From contig SFWW01000023.1 of the NCBI GenBank assembly GCA_004559845.1, forward strand, positions 1 through 13,906: a stretch of 13,906 nucleotides of DNA, read 5' to 3'. This stretch comes from a bacterium (GTDB lineage Bacteria; Bacteroidota; Bacteroidia; Bacteroidales; Muribaculaceae). The translations under genes and the position numbers were made by a program. Of this stretch, positions 1 through 7,231 are shown piece by piece. How positions within the stretch are numbered: the first letter of the stretch is position 1; each line of letters starts with the position of its first letter. A model generated the notes under the pieces. That model was not told where the DNA came from. It worked only from the letters and a program-made list of their open reading frames with translations, and ran no database searches.

Positions 1-20
1 CCCAGGGATAGGACCCGGTT

Positions 21-82
21 AGTCAACCCCACTCAGACTAAGAGTCAACCACTATACGTTAAACTAACAAACCGAGTCAACC
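21..82. repeat. Three AGTCAACC direct repeats upstream of the GSCFA gene
   Basis: The octamer AGTCAACC occurs at 21-28, 43-50 and 75-82, so the start-to-start spacings are 22 and 32 nt. The first copy lies inside GGTT-AGTC-AACC, a short 4+4 palindrome. They are followed by a T8 run (101-108) and an A-rich purine tract (109-123). They sit roughly 90-150 nt upstream of the predicted transcription start. No gene is visible in 1-195. They may be binding sites for a regulator or chance repeats; the spacing is too irregular for a CRISPR array. Confidence 0.5.
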
Positions 83-139
83 TCTTTCAGGAACGGACAC
101 TTTTTTTTGAAAAAGGAAAAAAATCGGTGATAAATTTTC

Positions 140-166
140 TTTGGTGGGTCTTTTATTGTATTTTTG
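140..166 (+). promoter_or_regulatory. Candidate Bacteroidota promoter for the GSCFA/MurF-Alr operon
   Basis: TATTTTTG at 159-166 matches the Bacteroidota -7 box TAnnTTTG exactly. TTTG at 140-143 is a possible -33 element, but the 15-nt gap is shorter than usual. A start near 173 would leave a leader of about 23 nt before the ATG at 196. An A-rich tract (109-123) lies upstream and could act as an UP-like element. Only sequence matching supports this. Confidence 0.5.
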
Positions 167-195
167 TAAGTTGATAACTGTCAGAAATCAAAAAC

Positions 196-1179
196 ATGGA
201 TTTTCGCACCACCATACATATAGCCGACAATATGGGACTGCTTCATCACAGCGATAAGGTGATGATGCTCGGCTCGTGTTTTTCCGACAATATTGGCGGC
301 AAACTTCGTCAATCGCTCATCAATGTGAATATCAATCCCTTCGGCACCCTCTACAATCCGATGAGTATTGCCGATAGTGTGGACCGCATCATAGATGCCG
401 AGCCCGAATGTGGCATGCATTTATTTCAGAGTAGCGGGGTGTGGAATAGTTATCACTTCCATTCGCGCTACTCATACCCCGACAAAGCAGTCACGCTTGA
501 CAAGATGAATGCGCAAATTAGTGCGGCGCACCGGCATTTGCAATCGTGCCAAGCGCTTATCGTGACATTAGGCACCGCCGTGGTGTATAGGTTAAAAGAC
601 ACCAACCAAGTGGTGGCAAACTGCCATAAAGTGCCTCAGCACAATTTCACGCGTCGCATGGCAACCACCGACGAAATCACTGCAACACTCTCGCGCATGG
701 TGGAGCGCTTGCAGGAATTCAACCCCTCGCTCCGCATTATTTTCACCGTGAGCCCTATTCGCCACATTGCCGACGGGCTGGAGGTGAATTCGCTGAGCAA
801 AGCCTCGCTGCGCGTGGCTATTGCAAATGTGAATCGGGCTTATCGCCAAAGCACCTTCTATTTTCCCGCCTTTGAAATTGTGAACGATGATTTGCGCGAC
901 TATCGCTTCTATGCCACCGATATGGTGCATCCCAGCGAAGTGGCGATTCAATACATTTGGCAAACTTTCCAAGCAGCTTATTTCGATGACGCCTCATCGC
1001 AAGCCATAGCGCGCTGCGAACGGGTGATGAAGCGATTGGCACACAAACCGCTCACCGCCAACCGAGAAATCATTGAACGCTTCTATGCCGACACAAAAAC
1101 GGTGGTTGAAAATTTGGTAAAGGAATATCCCTACATTTCAAGTATTAAAGAAATCAACGATTTAATTTCCGAACAATGA
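196..1179 (+). CDS. GSCFA-family protein (SGNH-hydrolase-like)
   Basis: The 327-residue protein carries the signature of the GSCFA family (PF08885): G26-S-C-F-S30 near the N-terminus, in the place of block I of SGNH/GDSL hydrolases, and D242-M-V-H245-P-S near the C-terminus, which resembles the Asp-x-x-His block V. S27, D242 and H245 are therefore the likely catalytic residues. Between them lie TLGTAVVYRL and FTVSPIRH segments that fit the other conserved strands. There is no signal peptide or membrane segment, so a cytoplasmic location is likely. The family's substrate is not known to me; an acyl- or acetyl-ester hydrolase role is inference. Its stop codon overlaps the next start (ATGA at 1176-1179), which suggests translational coupling to MurF-Alr and hints at a role in envelope precursor metabolism. 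The ATG at 196 is preceded by an A-rich leader and no Shine-Dalgarno sequence. Confidence 0.88.
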   Translation: MDFRTTIHIADNMGLLHHSDKVMMLGSCFSDNIGGKLRQSLINVNINPFGTLYNPMSIADSVDRIIDAEPECGMHLFQSSGVWNSYHFHSRYSYPDKAVTLDKMNAQISAAHRHLQSCQALIVTLGTAVVYRLKDTNQVVANCHKVPQHNFTRRMATTDEITATLSRMVERLQEFNPSLRIIFTVSPIRHIADGLEVNSLSKASLRVAIANVNRAYRQSTFYFPAFEIVNDDLRDYRFYATDMVHPSEVAIQYIWQTFQAAYFDDASSQAIARCERVMKRLAHKPLTANREIIERFYADTKTVVENLVKEYPYISSIKEINDLISEQ

Positions 1180-3662
1180 AATACTCTATCGTAGAAATAG
1201 CCGACATTCTGGGTGTTGACTACCATAGCATTAGCAACAAAAACGCCACCGTGAGCCAATTGCTCACCGATTCGCGTTCGCTCACCGACCCGGAAGAAAC
1301 CATATTTTTTGCACTGAAAACCGCCAACAACGACGGTCACAACTATATTGCTTCGCTCTATCAACGAGGCGTGCGCTCCTTTGTGGTGAACCACATCGAC
1401 AATGTGACGCGCGAAATGCGTGAAGCCAACTTTTTGGTGGTGCCCGACACTCTCGAAGCGCTCCAAACCCTCGCCACCAATCATCGCCGACGCTTCCACA
1501 TTCCCGTGATTGGAATCACCGGCAGTCGAGGCAAAACCACTGTGAAAGAGTGGCTCAATCATTTGCTCGCCGACGACTACAAAATCGTGCGCTCGCCGCG
1601 GAGCTACAATTCGCAAATCGGTGTGCCGCTCTCGCTGTGGGACATCGACGACCACACCTCGCTTGCCATTATTGAAGCCGGCATCTCCACCACCGGAGAA
1701 ATGGACAATTTGCAAGCCATGATTCGCCCCACCATAGGCGTGATTACCAACATCGGCAGCGAGCACAATGAAGGCTTTGCTTCGATGGATGAAAAAGCGC
1801 GCGAAAAAGCCAAGATACTCAACAATTGCGAAAGCATTGTGTATTGCGCCGACGACCCATTGGTGACCGCCACCATCGCCCCGCTTTTGGAGGTGGATGT
1901 GGCACATGCCTATGCGTGGTCGACCATCGACAAAAAGCAAGCCCTGCTGGTGGAAAAGGTGGAAAAAGAGGGCAAAGAAAGCCTGATTACCTATTGCCAC
2001 GGAGGAGCGCACCACACATTTAAGGTGCCATTCACCGCTGCCCGCGATGTGGAAAATGTGATTACATGTTTGGTGGTGATGACGATTTTGGATATTGCCC
2101 CCGATGTGATGGCCTCACGCATGGCAACCCTCACCCCGGTGGGCACCCGCATTAATGTGATAGAAGGTGTGAACAATTGCACGCTCATTGCCGACGGCTA
2201 CACCAGCGACTATAATTCGCTCACTCCGGCGCTCGACTTTATGATGCGACGCAGTAATCCGGACCGACACAACACCGTGATTCTTAGCGATTTGATTCCG
2301 GATGTGTTTAGCCCCGACGAACTCTACATTCGGGTGAGCGAACTGCTAAAAAGCAAGCACATCAAGCACCTGATTGGCATCGGGCGGGAAATGTGTGCCT
2401 ACAGTAGATATTTCAATAGCATCCACACCGAATTCTATGAAAGTGTGGCGCAATTCCTCGACAAAAAATCGGCAGGCGATTTCGAAAACGAAACCATCTT
2501 GGTGAAAGGTGCCCCCGATTTTGAATTTAGCCAAATTATCCACTTGCTTTCCGCCAAGCAACACCAAACCGTGGAAGAAGTGAACCTCAATGCCTTGGCG
2601 CACAACTTCAAATTTTTCCGTTCTTTCCTCCGCCCCGACACCAAGGCAGTGGCAATGGTGAAGGCCGGCGGCTATGGCACAGGTAGCTACGAAATCGCAA
2701 AAACCCTGCAAGATGCCGGTTGCGACTACCTTGCCGTGGCAGTGCAAGACGAAGGCGTGGATTTGCGCAAAGCAGGCATCGTGATGCCGATAATCGTGCT
2801 CAATCCATCGGTGGTGAACTATAAATCCATTTTCAAGCACCATCTCGAACCGGAGGTTTACAGCATTGAAGAATGTAGGTCACTCATCAAAGAGGGTGCC
2901 AAATATAGTGCTCACGATTTTCCCGTGCACATCAAAATCGACACCGGTATGCATCGCCTCGGATTCACCAAAGAACAATTGCCCGCTCTCATCGAATTGC
3001 TGAAAAGTCAGGATGTTATCAAGCCGGCATCTATGTTCTCCCACCTTTGCGTGGCAGATGAACCGGCGCAAGATGCCTACACCATGCGGCAATTTGCCTA
3101 TTTTGAAGAATGTACGGCAATGGTGCAAGCCGCATTCAACCACTACATTCTTCGCCACATTCTCAACACCACCGGCATCGTGCGCTTCCCCGAAAAGCAA
3201 TTCGATATGGTGCGCATCGGTATCGGGCTCTACGGCATTAAAACCGTGACCGACCACACAGAAGATGCCCTCAAGCCTGTGGCATCGCTCCATTCGGTGA
3301 TTATCTCCATCAAAGAATGGGAAGCCGGCACCACCATCGGCTACGGGCGCCACGGCGTGCTCACACGCCCATCGCGCATAGCCACCGTTACCATCGGCTA
3401 TGCCGACGGCTTCGACCGCCACTTCGGCAACGGCAATGCACGGATGTGGGTGAACGGCTCCTTATGCCCCACAGTGGGAAATGTGTGTATGGATGCCGTG
3501 ATGATCGACGTAACCGAAGCCCAGTGCCAAGTGGGCGATGTGGTGGAAATCTTTGGCGAACACATTCCGGTGGAAGCACTGAGCGATGTGAGAGGCACCA
3601 TTCCCTACGAAATACTCACCAGCGTGTCGCCTCGTGTGAAACGCGTTTACTACCGAGAATAA
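1176..3662 (+). CDS. murF-alr: Bifunctional UDP-MurNAc-tripeptide:D-Ala-D-Ala ligase / alanine racemase
   Basis: This 828-residue protein fuses two cytoplasmic peptidoglycan-precursor enzymes. Residues about 1-455 are a Mur ligase (MurF type), which adds D-Ala-D-Ala to UDP-MurNAc-tripeptide using ATP. The P-loop is G116-S-R-G-K-T-T122, followed by EAGISTTGEM and the NIGSEHNEGF segment typical of MurF. Residues about 463-828 are a fold-III PLP alanine racemase that makes D-alanine. The Schiff-base lysine is K496 in MVKAGGYGTG, the IDTGMHRLGF strand is at 588-597, the catalytic tyrosine is Y723 in IGYGRHG, and a NVCMD motif follows. All key residues are present in both halves. This fusion is usual in Bacteroidota, where MurF alone elsewhere is about 450 residues. 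The start overlaps the GSCFA stop by 4 nt. No regulator site is visible inside the operon. Confidence 0.96.
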   Translation: MKYSIVEIADILGVDYHSISNKNATVSQLLTDSRSLTDPEETIFFALKTANNDGHNYIASLYQRGVRSFVVNHIDNVTREMREANFLVVPDTLEALQTLATNHRRRFHIPVIGITGSRGKTTVKEWLNHLLADDYKIVRSPRSYNSQIGVPLSLWDIDDHTSLAIIEAGISTTGEMDNLQAMIRPTIGVITNIGSEHNEGFASMDEKAREKAKILNNCESIVYCADDPLVTATIAPLLEVDVAHAYAWSTIDKKQALLVEKVEKEGKESLITYCHGGAHHTFKVPFTAARDVENVITCLVVMTILDIAPDVMASRMATLTPVGTRINVIEGVNNCTLIADGYTSDYNSLTPALDFMMRRSNPDRHNTVILSDLIPDVFSPDELYIRVSELLKSKHIKHLIGIGREMCAYSRYFNSIHTEFYESVAQFLDKKSAGDFENETILVKGAPDFEFSQIIHLLSAKQHQTVEEVNLNALAHNFKFFRSFLRPDTKAVAMVKAGGYGTGSYEIAKTLQDAGCDYLAVAVQDEGVDLRKAGIVMPIIVLNPSVVNYKSIFKHHLEPEVYSIEECRSLIKEGAKYSAHDFPVHIKIDTGMHRLGFTKEQLPALIELLKSQDVIKPASMFSHLCVADEPAQDAYTMRQFAYFEECTAMVQAAFNHYILRHILNTTGIVRFPEKQFDMVRIGIGLYGIKTVTDHTEDALKPVASLHSVIISIKEWEAGTTIGYGRHGVLTRPSRIATVTIGYADGFDRHFGNGNARMWVNGSLCPTVGNVCMDAVMIDVTEAQCQVGDVVEIFGEHIPVEALSDVRGTIPYEILTSVSPRVKRVYYRE

Positions 3663-3683
3663 GAATTCAATAATAATCAAGAT

Positions 3684-4835
3684 ATGATGAAACGCTTTAC
3701 TTTCCTTCTTGCTATTGCTGCTTTGGGCACTATTGCCGCCCAAGCCACAGTTTTTGAAGCCAATGGCATCTATTATGCCATCACCGGTGAAAATACCGTA
3801 AAGGTGGACCGTGTGCCCACCGAAAAAGCTACTACCAACCCCTACAAAGGAGTGTATATCATCCCCGAACAGGTGTACTACGATGGTGCCAACTACACCA
3901 TTACCGCCATTGGCGATAGTGCATTCTTCCAGTCCAAAGCCACAGAAGTGCAAATTCCCAACACCGTGACCACCATAGGAGAATGTGCCTTTGCCTATGC
4001 TTCTGACCTCACTTCCATTACACTACCGCTCCACCTTTCAAGCGTGTCGAAAATGATGCTTGCCGGTGCCAATGTGGTGAGTGTGGCGGTGCCGGAAGGC
4101 GTGAAAAATATTGGCTGGGGGGCTTTCCAATCGTGCGCATCGCTCCAAACCATGCTGCTGCCTTCCACCACCGAAAAAATTGAAGCCTATGGCTACAACA
4201 ATTGCCAGAGCCTCTTTGAAATCTACTGCGCTGCGTCCAAGGCCCCCAATGCCTCCGGATGGGCTATCTTTATCGGGCTCTCCGACATTGATGTGATTGT
4301 GCCCGACGAGGAGGCTTTGGCCAATTATCAAGCCAATTCGGTGTGGGGCGATGAAAGCACGTTCACCCTCTACACCAGCGAGGCTTTCTCCCTGAGTATG
4401 GAAGAAACAGCCGAAGCCTACAATGAGCAATACGTGCGCTTGCCTTTAGGCAACAATTTTGCCTACAAAATCTACAAAGGCGACCAACTGCTCGCACTCA
4501 CTGCTGCCGACTACTATTATGTGCCGAAGGCTGCCGAAGCCACCACCTACACCATCGTGCCTACTGATATGATGAACGACTCTGAAGCCACCCAAATCGT
4601 GGTGCAACCCACCGGCATCCGCACCGTGCAGGAAGATGCCGATGCACCTATCGTGTATGCCAAAGAAGGTGCCATCCACATTCATGGCAATGTGGGCGGA
4701 CAAATGGTGAGCGTGTTCGACACTTGTGGCCGCCTGTGCTTCCGCCGCCACGCCAACGGCGACGAGTTGATTAGTCTCAATAGTGGAATCTACATTGTGG
4801 TGGTGGGCGATAAAGCCACCAAAGTGCGCTTATGA
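3684..4835 (+). CDS. Secreted BspA-like leucine-rich-repeat protein with T9SS-like sorting tail
   Basis: The 383-residue protein begins with a Sec signal peptide (residues 1-21, basic start, hydrophobic core, likely cut after AAQA). Residues about 70-190 contain LRR_5/BspA-type repeats, seen as the recurring pattern ITAIGDSAF, VTTIGECAF, VKNIGWGAF and the matching L-P steps between them. The last 45 or so residues read VSVFDTCGRLCF then SGIYIVVVGDKATKVRL, the beta-rich pattern of a type IX secretion (type A) sorting domain. The protein is therefore probably exported by Sec, crosses the outer membrane by T9SS and ends up on the surface or outside. BspA-like proteins often bind host or bacterial surfaces; a function here is not shown. 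It starts 21 nt after murF-alr and its stop overlaps the tadA start (ATGA). Two adjacent ATGs (3684, 3687) could both serve as start. Confidence 0.85.
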   Translation: MMKRFTFLLAIAALGTIAAQATVFEANGIYYAITGENTVKVDRVPTEKATTNPYKGVYIIPEQVYYDGANYTITAIGDSAFFQSKATEVQIPNTVTTIGECAFAYASDLTSITLPLHLSSVSKMMLAGANVVSVAVPEGVKNIGWGAFQSCASLQTMLLPSTTEKIEAYGYNNCQSLFEIYCAASKAPNASGWAIFIGLSDIDVIVPDEEALANYQANSVWGDESTFTLYTSEAFSLSMEETAEAYNEQYVRLPLGNNFAYKIYKGDQLLALTAADYYYVPKAAEATTYTIVPTDMMNDSEATQIVVQPTGIRTVQEDADAPIVYAKEGAIHIHGNVGGQMVSVFDTCGRLCFRRHANGDELISLNSGIYIVVVGDKATKVRL

Positions 4836-5272
4836 TTACGGCCGACGACGAAAAATATATGCGCATGGCACTTCGCGAAGCCGAAGCCGCACAGCAAGCC
4901 GACGAAGTGCCCATCGGAGCGGTGATTGTGTGCCATGGTCGCGTGATAGCGCGCGGACACAATCTCACCGAAACGCTCACCGATGTCACCGCCCACGCCG
5001 AAATGCAAGCCATCACATCGGCTGCCACCTATTTGGGCGGCAAATACCTCACCGATTGCACCCTCTATGTGACGGTGGAGCCGTGCTTGATGTGTGCCGG
5101 AGCCTTAGGATGGAGCCAGATAAACCGCATTGTGTATGGCTGTGCCGACCCCAAGCGAGGCTACCACACTTTTTGCGAAGCCCCCTTTCATAAGCGAACG
5201 ATAGTGGAAGGTGGAGTGCTTGCCGATGAATGTGCCGCGCTGATGACCGACTTTTTTACCAACAAACGCTAA
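4832..5272 (+). CDS. tadA: tRNA-specific adenosine deaminase (A34 to I34)
   Basis: The 146-residue protein is a zinc-dependent cytidine/deoxycytidylate-type deaminase of normal TadA length. The zinc site is complete: H55-A-E57 in DVTAHAEMQAI, with E57 as the proton shuttle, and P84-C85-L-M-C88 in EPCLMCAGAL. The N-terminal MRMALREAEAA helix and VPIGAVIV strand are typical of TadA, which converts adenosine 34 of the tRNA-Arg(ACG) anticodon to inosine in the cytosol. The ATG overlaps the stop of the upstream secreted LRR protein by 4 nt, so its translation is probably coupled to that gene, an unexpected pairing for a housekeeping enzyme. A guanine or other nucleobase deaminase is the alternative, but the motif context favours TadA. 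Confidence 0.93.
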   Translation: MITADDEKYMRMALREAEAAQQADEVPIGAVIVCHGRVIARGHNLTETLTDVTAHAEMQAITSAATYLGGKYLTDCTLYVTVEPCLMCAGALGWSQINRIVYGCADPKRGYHTFCEAPFHKRTIVEGGVLADECAALMTDFFTNKR

Positions 5273-5296
5273 CATATTCTTCAATATACTCAAAAA

Positions 5297-6154
5297 ATGA
5301 AAACAAAATTCTTCCATCGCATTGCCCTATCCATAGCGCTCACTATCGGAGCATTGATTGCTGTGGCACAAACCAATGTCACCACCGATGTGGTGACGGT
5401 GAATCTCCAAACCGACACCGTGAAGGTGATGAGTCAAAAAATGAACCGCGAAATTAAAGCGGTGGTGGTGTTGCCCCACCAATATTTCGACAATCCCACC
5501 GATAGTTTCCCCTCGGTGTATGTGCTCCATGGTGCCTCCGGCGACTATAGCAATTGGCCCAAAAAGAAAAATTTGGAGCAAGTAGCCACCCAATATGGTG
5601 TGGTGATGATATGTCCGGATGGACAAGACAGTTGGTACTTTGATTCGCCTATCGACCCCAAAATGCAGTTTGAAACCTTTATAAGCCGCGAACTTGTGGC
5701 GTATGTCGACAGCCACTATCGCACTTTCCGCAGCGCCAAAATGCGCGCCATCACAGGTTTGAGCATGGGTGGTCACGGCGCACTCTGGAATGCGTTTCGA
5801 CACCCCGATGTGTGGGGCTCGTGCGGCAGTATGAGCGGTGGCGTGGATATTACCAAATTCACCGACCGCTGGCACATCAAAGCGCGATTGGGTAACTATG
5901 AGGATAACCCCGAGCGCTGGCACCGGCATGCCGTTGTCAACCTCGTGCCCTCTATTCAGCCGGGGCAAAACATCATCATTGATGATGGTGCCGACGACTT
6001 TTTCTACCAAGTGAATTGCAATTTGCACGAAGCGCTGCTCAAGGCAAAAATCCCGCACGATTTCACCATCCGCCCGGGTGCTCACTCGTGGAAATATTGG
6101 ATTAATGCGCTCGACTACCACATGCTCTTCTTTAGCAAGGCTTTTTCTAAATAA
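5297..6154 (+). CDS. Secreted alpha/beta-hydrolase esterase (copy 1)
   Basis: The 285-residue protein has an N-terminal signal peptide (about 1-25, ending ...IAVAQ) and a single alpha/beta-hydrolase domain of the Pfam Esterase family (PF00756, which includes S-formylglutathione hydrolase, tributyrin esterase and feruloyl esterase types). The catalytic triad can be placed: nucleophile S156 in GLSMGG (154-159), acid D234 in DDGADDFF, and H263 in RPGAHSWKYW. YVLHGASGD (75-83) supplies the oxyanion-hole segment. No lipobox is visible, so it is probably periplasmic or secreted. It lies 24 nt after tadA and 27 nt before a second esterase with a 39-residue identical core (R150-F188). The substrate cannot be read from the sequence; carbohydrate acyl or short-chain esters are the likeliest class. 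Confidence 0.88.
   Translation: MKTKFFHRIALSIALTIGALIAVAQTNVTTDVVTVNLQTDTVKVMSQKMNREIKAVVVLPHQYFDNPTDSFPSVYVLHGASGDYSNWPKKKNLEQVATQYGVVMICPDGQDSWYFDSPIDPKMQFETFISRELVAYVDSHYRTFRSAKMRAITGLSMGGHGALWNAFRHPDVWGSCGSMSGGVDITKFTDRWHIKARLGNYEDNPERWHRHAVVNLVPSIQPGQNIIIDDGADDFFYQVNCNLHEALLKAKIPHDFTIRPGAHSWKYWINALDYHMLFFSKAFSK
5744..5860 (+). repeat. Nucleophile-core block of esterase copy 1, duplicated at 6674-6790
   Basis: This 117-nt stretch encodes residues R150-F188 of the first esterase. It gives the same 39 residues as 6674-6790 in the second esterase, offset by exactly 930 nt. I count 17 nucleotide differences, all synonymous. A 35-nt run (5804-5838 versus 6734-6768) is identical. It marks a tandem gene duplication whose core is held by purifying selection. 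Confidence 0.85.
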
Positions 6155-6181
6155 TAAAGAACCTCTCATTTCCGATTGCTT

Positions 6182-7204
6182 ATGAGTGCTCGTTTATCGT
6201 ATAGAATCGTGATTGCGCTCGCCTTTTTGCTGAGCACAAGTTGCACCCAAGCCGTCAACAAAGCGACCAAGAGCGAAGCGCAACACGGTGCCGACACCAC
6301 ACAAGCGGCGCCGGCACCCAAGTGGCAGCCCACCGCGCAGCAAGAAGTGGTGAAGGTGAAATCCGCCGCTATGGGCGAGGTGAGCAACACCGTTACCGTT
6401 CCGGCTTCCTATTTGGCGGCTTCCGACACCACGCATTATCCCGTGGTGTATTTGCTCCACGGTTTTGGCGACGATCACACCGCGTGGGCTAAGCGAGCCG
6501 ATTTGAAAGCAGCAGCCAATCGGTATGGCATCATCATCGTTTGCCCCGATGGCAAAACGAGTTGGTATTTCGATTCTCCAGTGAACCCGAAATTGCGTTA
6601 CGAAACCTATATCAGCAGCGAACTCGTGCAGTGGGTGGATTCGCATTATCGCACCCGTGCCCATCGTATGGGCAGAGCCATCACCGGCTTGAGTATGGGC
6701 GGCCATGGCGCGCTTTGGAATGCGTTTCGCCATCCCGATGTGTGGGGCTCGTGCGGCAGTATGAGCGGCGGGGTGGACATCACCAAATTTCCCGACCGCT
6801 GGGATATGCACCTCGCTTTAGGCAATTATGCGCAGCACAAGCAATCGTGGGCGGAGCATAGCGTGATTAATTTGGTGCCCTCGCTTCATGCCGGCAAGCA
6901 AAACATTATCATCGACGACGGGCGGCAAGATTTCTTCTATGAAGTGAATATGGCGCTCCACAAAGCCCTTACTCAAAAAGGAATAGCCCACCAATTCTCC
7001 ATTCGCCCCGGTCAACACAGTTGGAGCTACTGGCGAGAGTCGTTGCCACAGCACCTCGACTTCTTTAAAACCGTTTTCGATGGTAAACCCGTGAAGTGCA
7101 CCACTTCCATCGACGATAGTTCCCCGGCAAAAAAAGCCTCGGCGAAGACTACTCCTCAAAAAAAGGCTTCCACCCCAAAAGCCGCAAAAAAAGACTCAAT
7201 ATAA
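6182..7204 (+). CDS. Esterase lipoprotein (copy 2) with Lys/Ala-rich C-terminal tail
   Basis: This is a 340-residue paralogue of the upstream esterase. I place the start at ATG 6182 rather than at the in-frame TTG at 6176, because ATG directly precedes a good signal sequence. Residues 1-20 form a signal peptide ending LLSTS before C21, a plausible relaxed Bacteroidota lipobox, so it is probably a lipoprotein; residues 22-50 look like a flexible linker. The Esterase domain (PF00756) has LLHGFGDDH (91-99), nucleophile S171 in GLSMGG, acid D250 in DDGRQDFF and H279 in RPGQHSWSYW. Residues about 313-340 are an added Lys/Ala/Ser/Thr tail absent from copy 1, encoded in part by three A7 tracts. The shared core R165-F203 matches copy 1 exactly. 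The substrate is unknown; the two copies may act on the same ester in different locations. Confidence 0.87.
   Translation: MSARLSYRIVIALAFLLSTSCTQAVNKATKSEAQHGADTTQAAPAPKWQPTAQQEVVKVKSAAMGEVSNTVTVPASYLAASDTTHYPVVYLLHGFGDDHTAWAKRADLKAAANRYGIIIVCPDGKTSWYFDSPVNPKLRYETYISSELVQWVDSHYRTRAHRMGRAITGLSMGGHGALWNAFRHPDVWGSCGSMSGGVDITKFPDRWDMHLALGNYAQHKQSWAEHSVINLVPSLHAGKQNIIIDDGRQDFFYEVNMALHKALTQKGIAHQFSIRPGQHSWSYWRESLPQHLDFFKTVFDGKPVKCTTSIDDSSPAKKASAKTTPQKKASTPKAAKKDSI
6674..6790 (+). repeat. Nucleophile-core block of esterase copy 2, duplicate of 5744-5860
   Basis: This block encodes residues R165-F203, identical in protein to R150-F188 of the first esterase. The 17 differences are all silent, and 12 or so successive codons around CCC GAT GTG TGG GGC are identical at the base level. 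Confidence 0.85.
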
Positions 7205-7231
7205 ATTTAAAATTCCCTCATTCACATCACT

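Noticed and set aside
21..82. AGTCAACC repeats as a CRISPR array or transposon end
   Set aside because: The units are only 8 nt, spacings differ (22 and 32), and no cas gene, transposase or terminal inverted repeat is visible.
1..195. tRNA or other structured RNA at the left edge
   Set aside because: I could not fold a cloverleaf or find a T-loop motif on either strand.
1131..2015. Long minus-strand open frame opposite murF-alr
   Set aside because: It has no recognisable domain, is rich in His/Gly/Val as expected of an antisense shadow, and lies entirely opposite well-conserved MurF sequence apart from its overlap with the GSCFA end.
5327..6169. Long minus-strand open frame opposite the first esterase
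   Set aside because: The + strand has a signal peptide and complete catalytic triad; the minus product has no family features.
6176..6181. TTG at 6176 as the start of the second esterase
   Set aside because: The in-frame ATG at 6182 gives the same signal sequence with a standard start, and no Shine-Dalgarno sequence favours the TTG.
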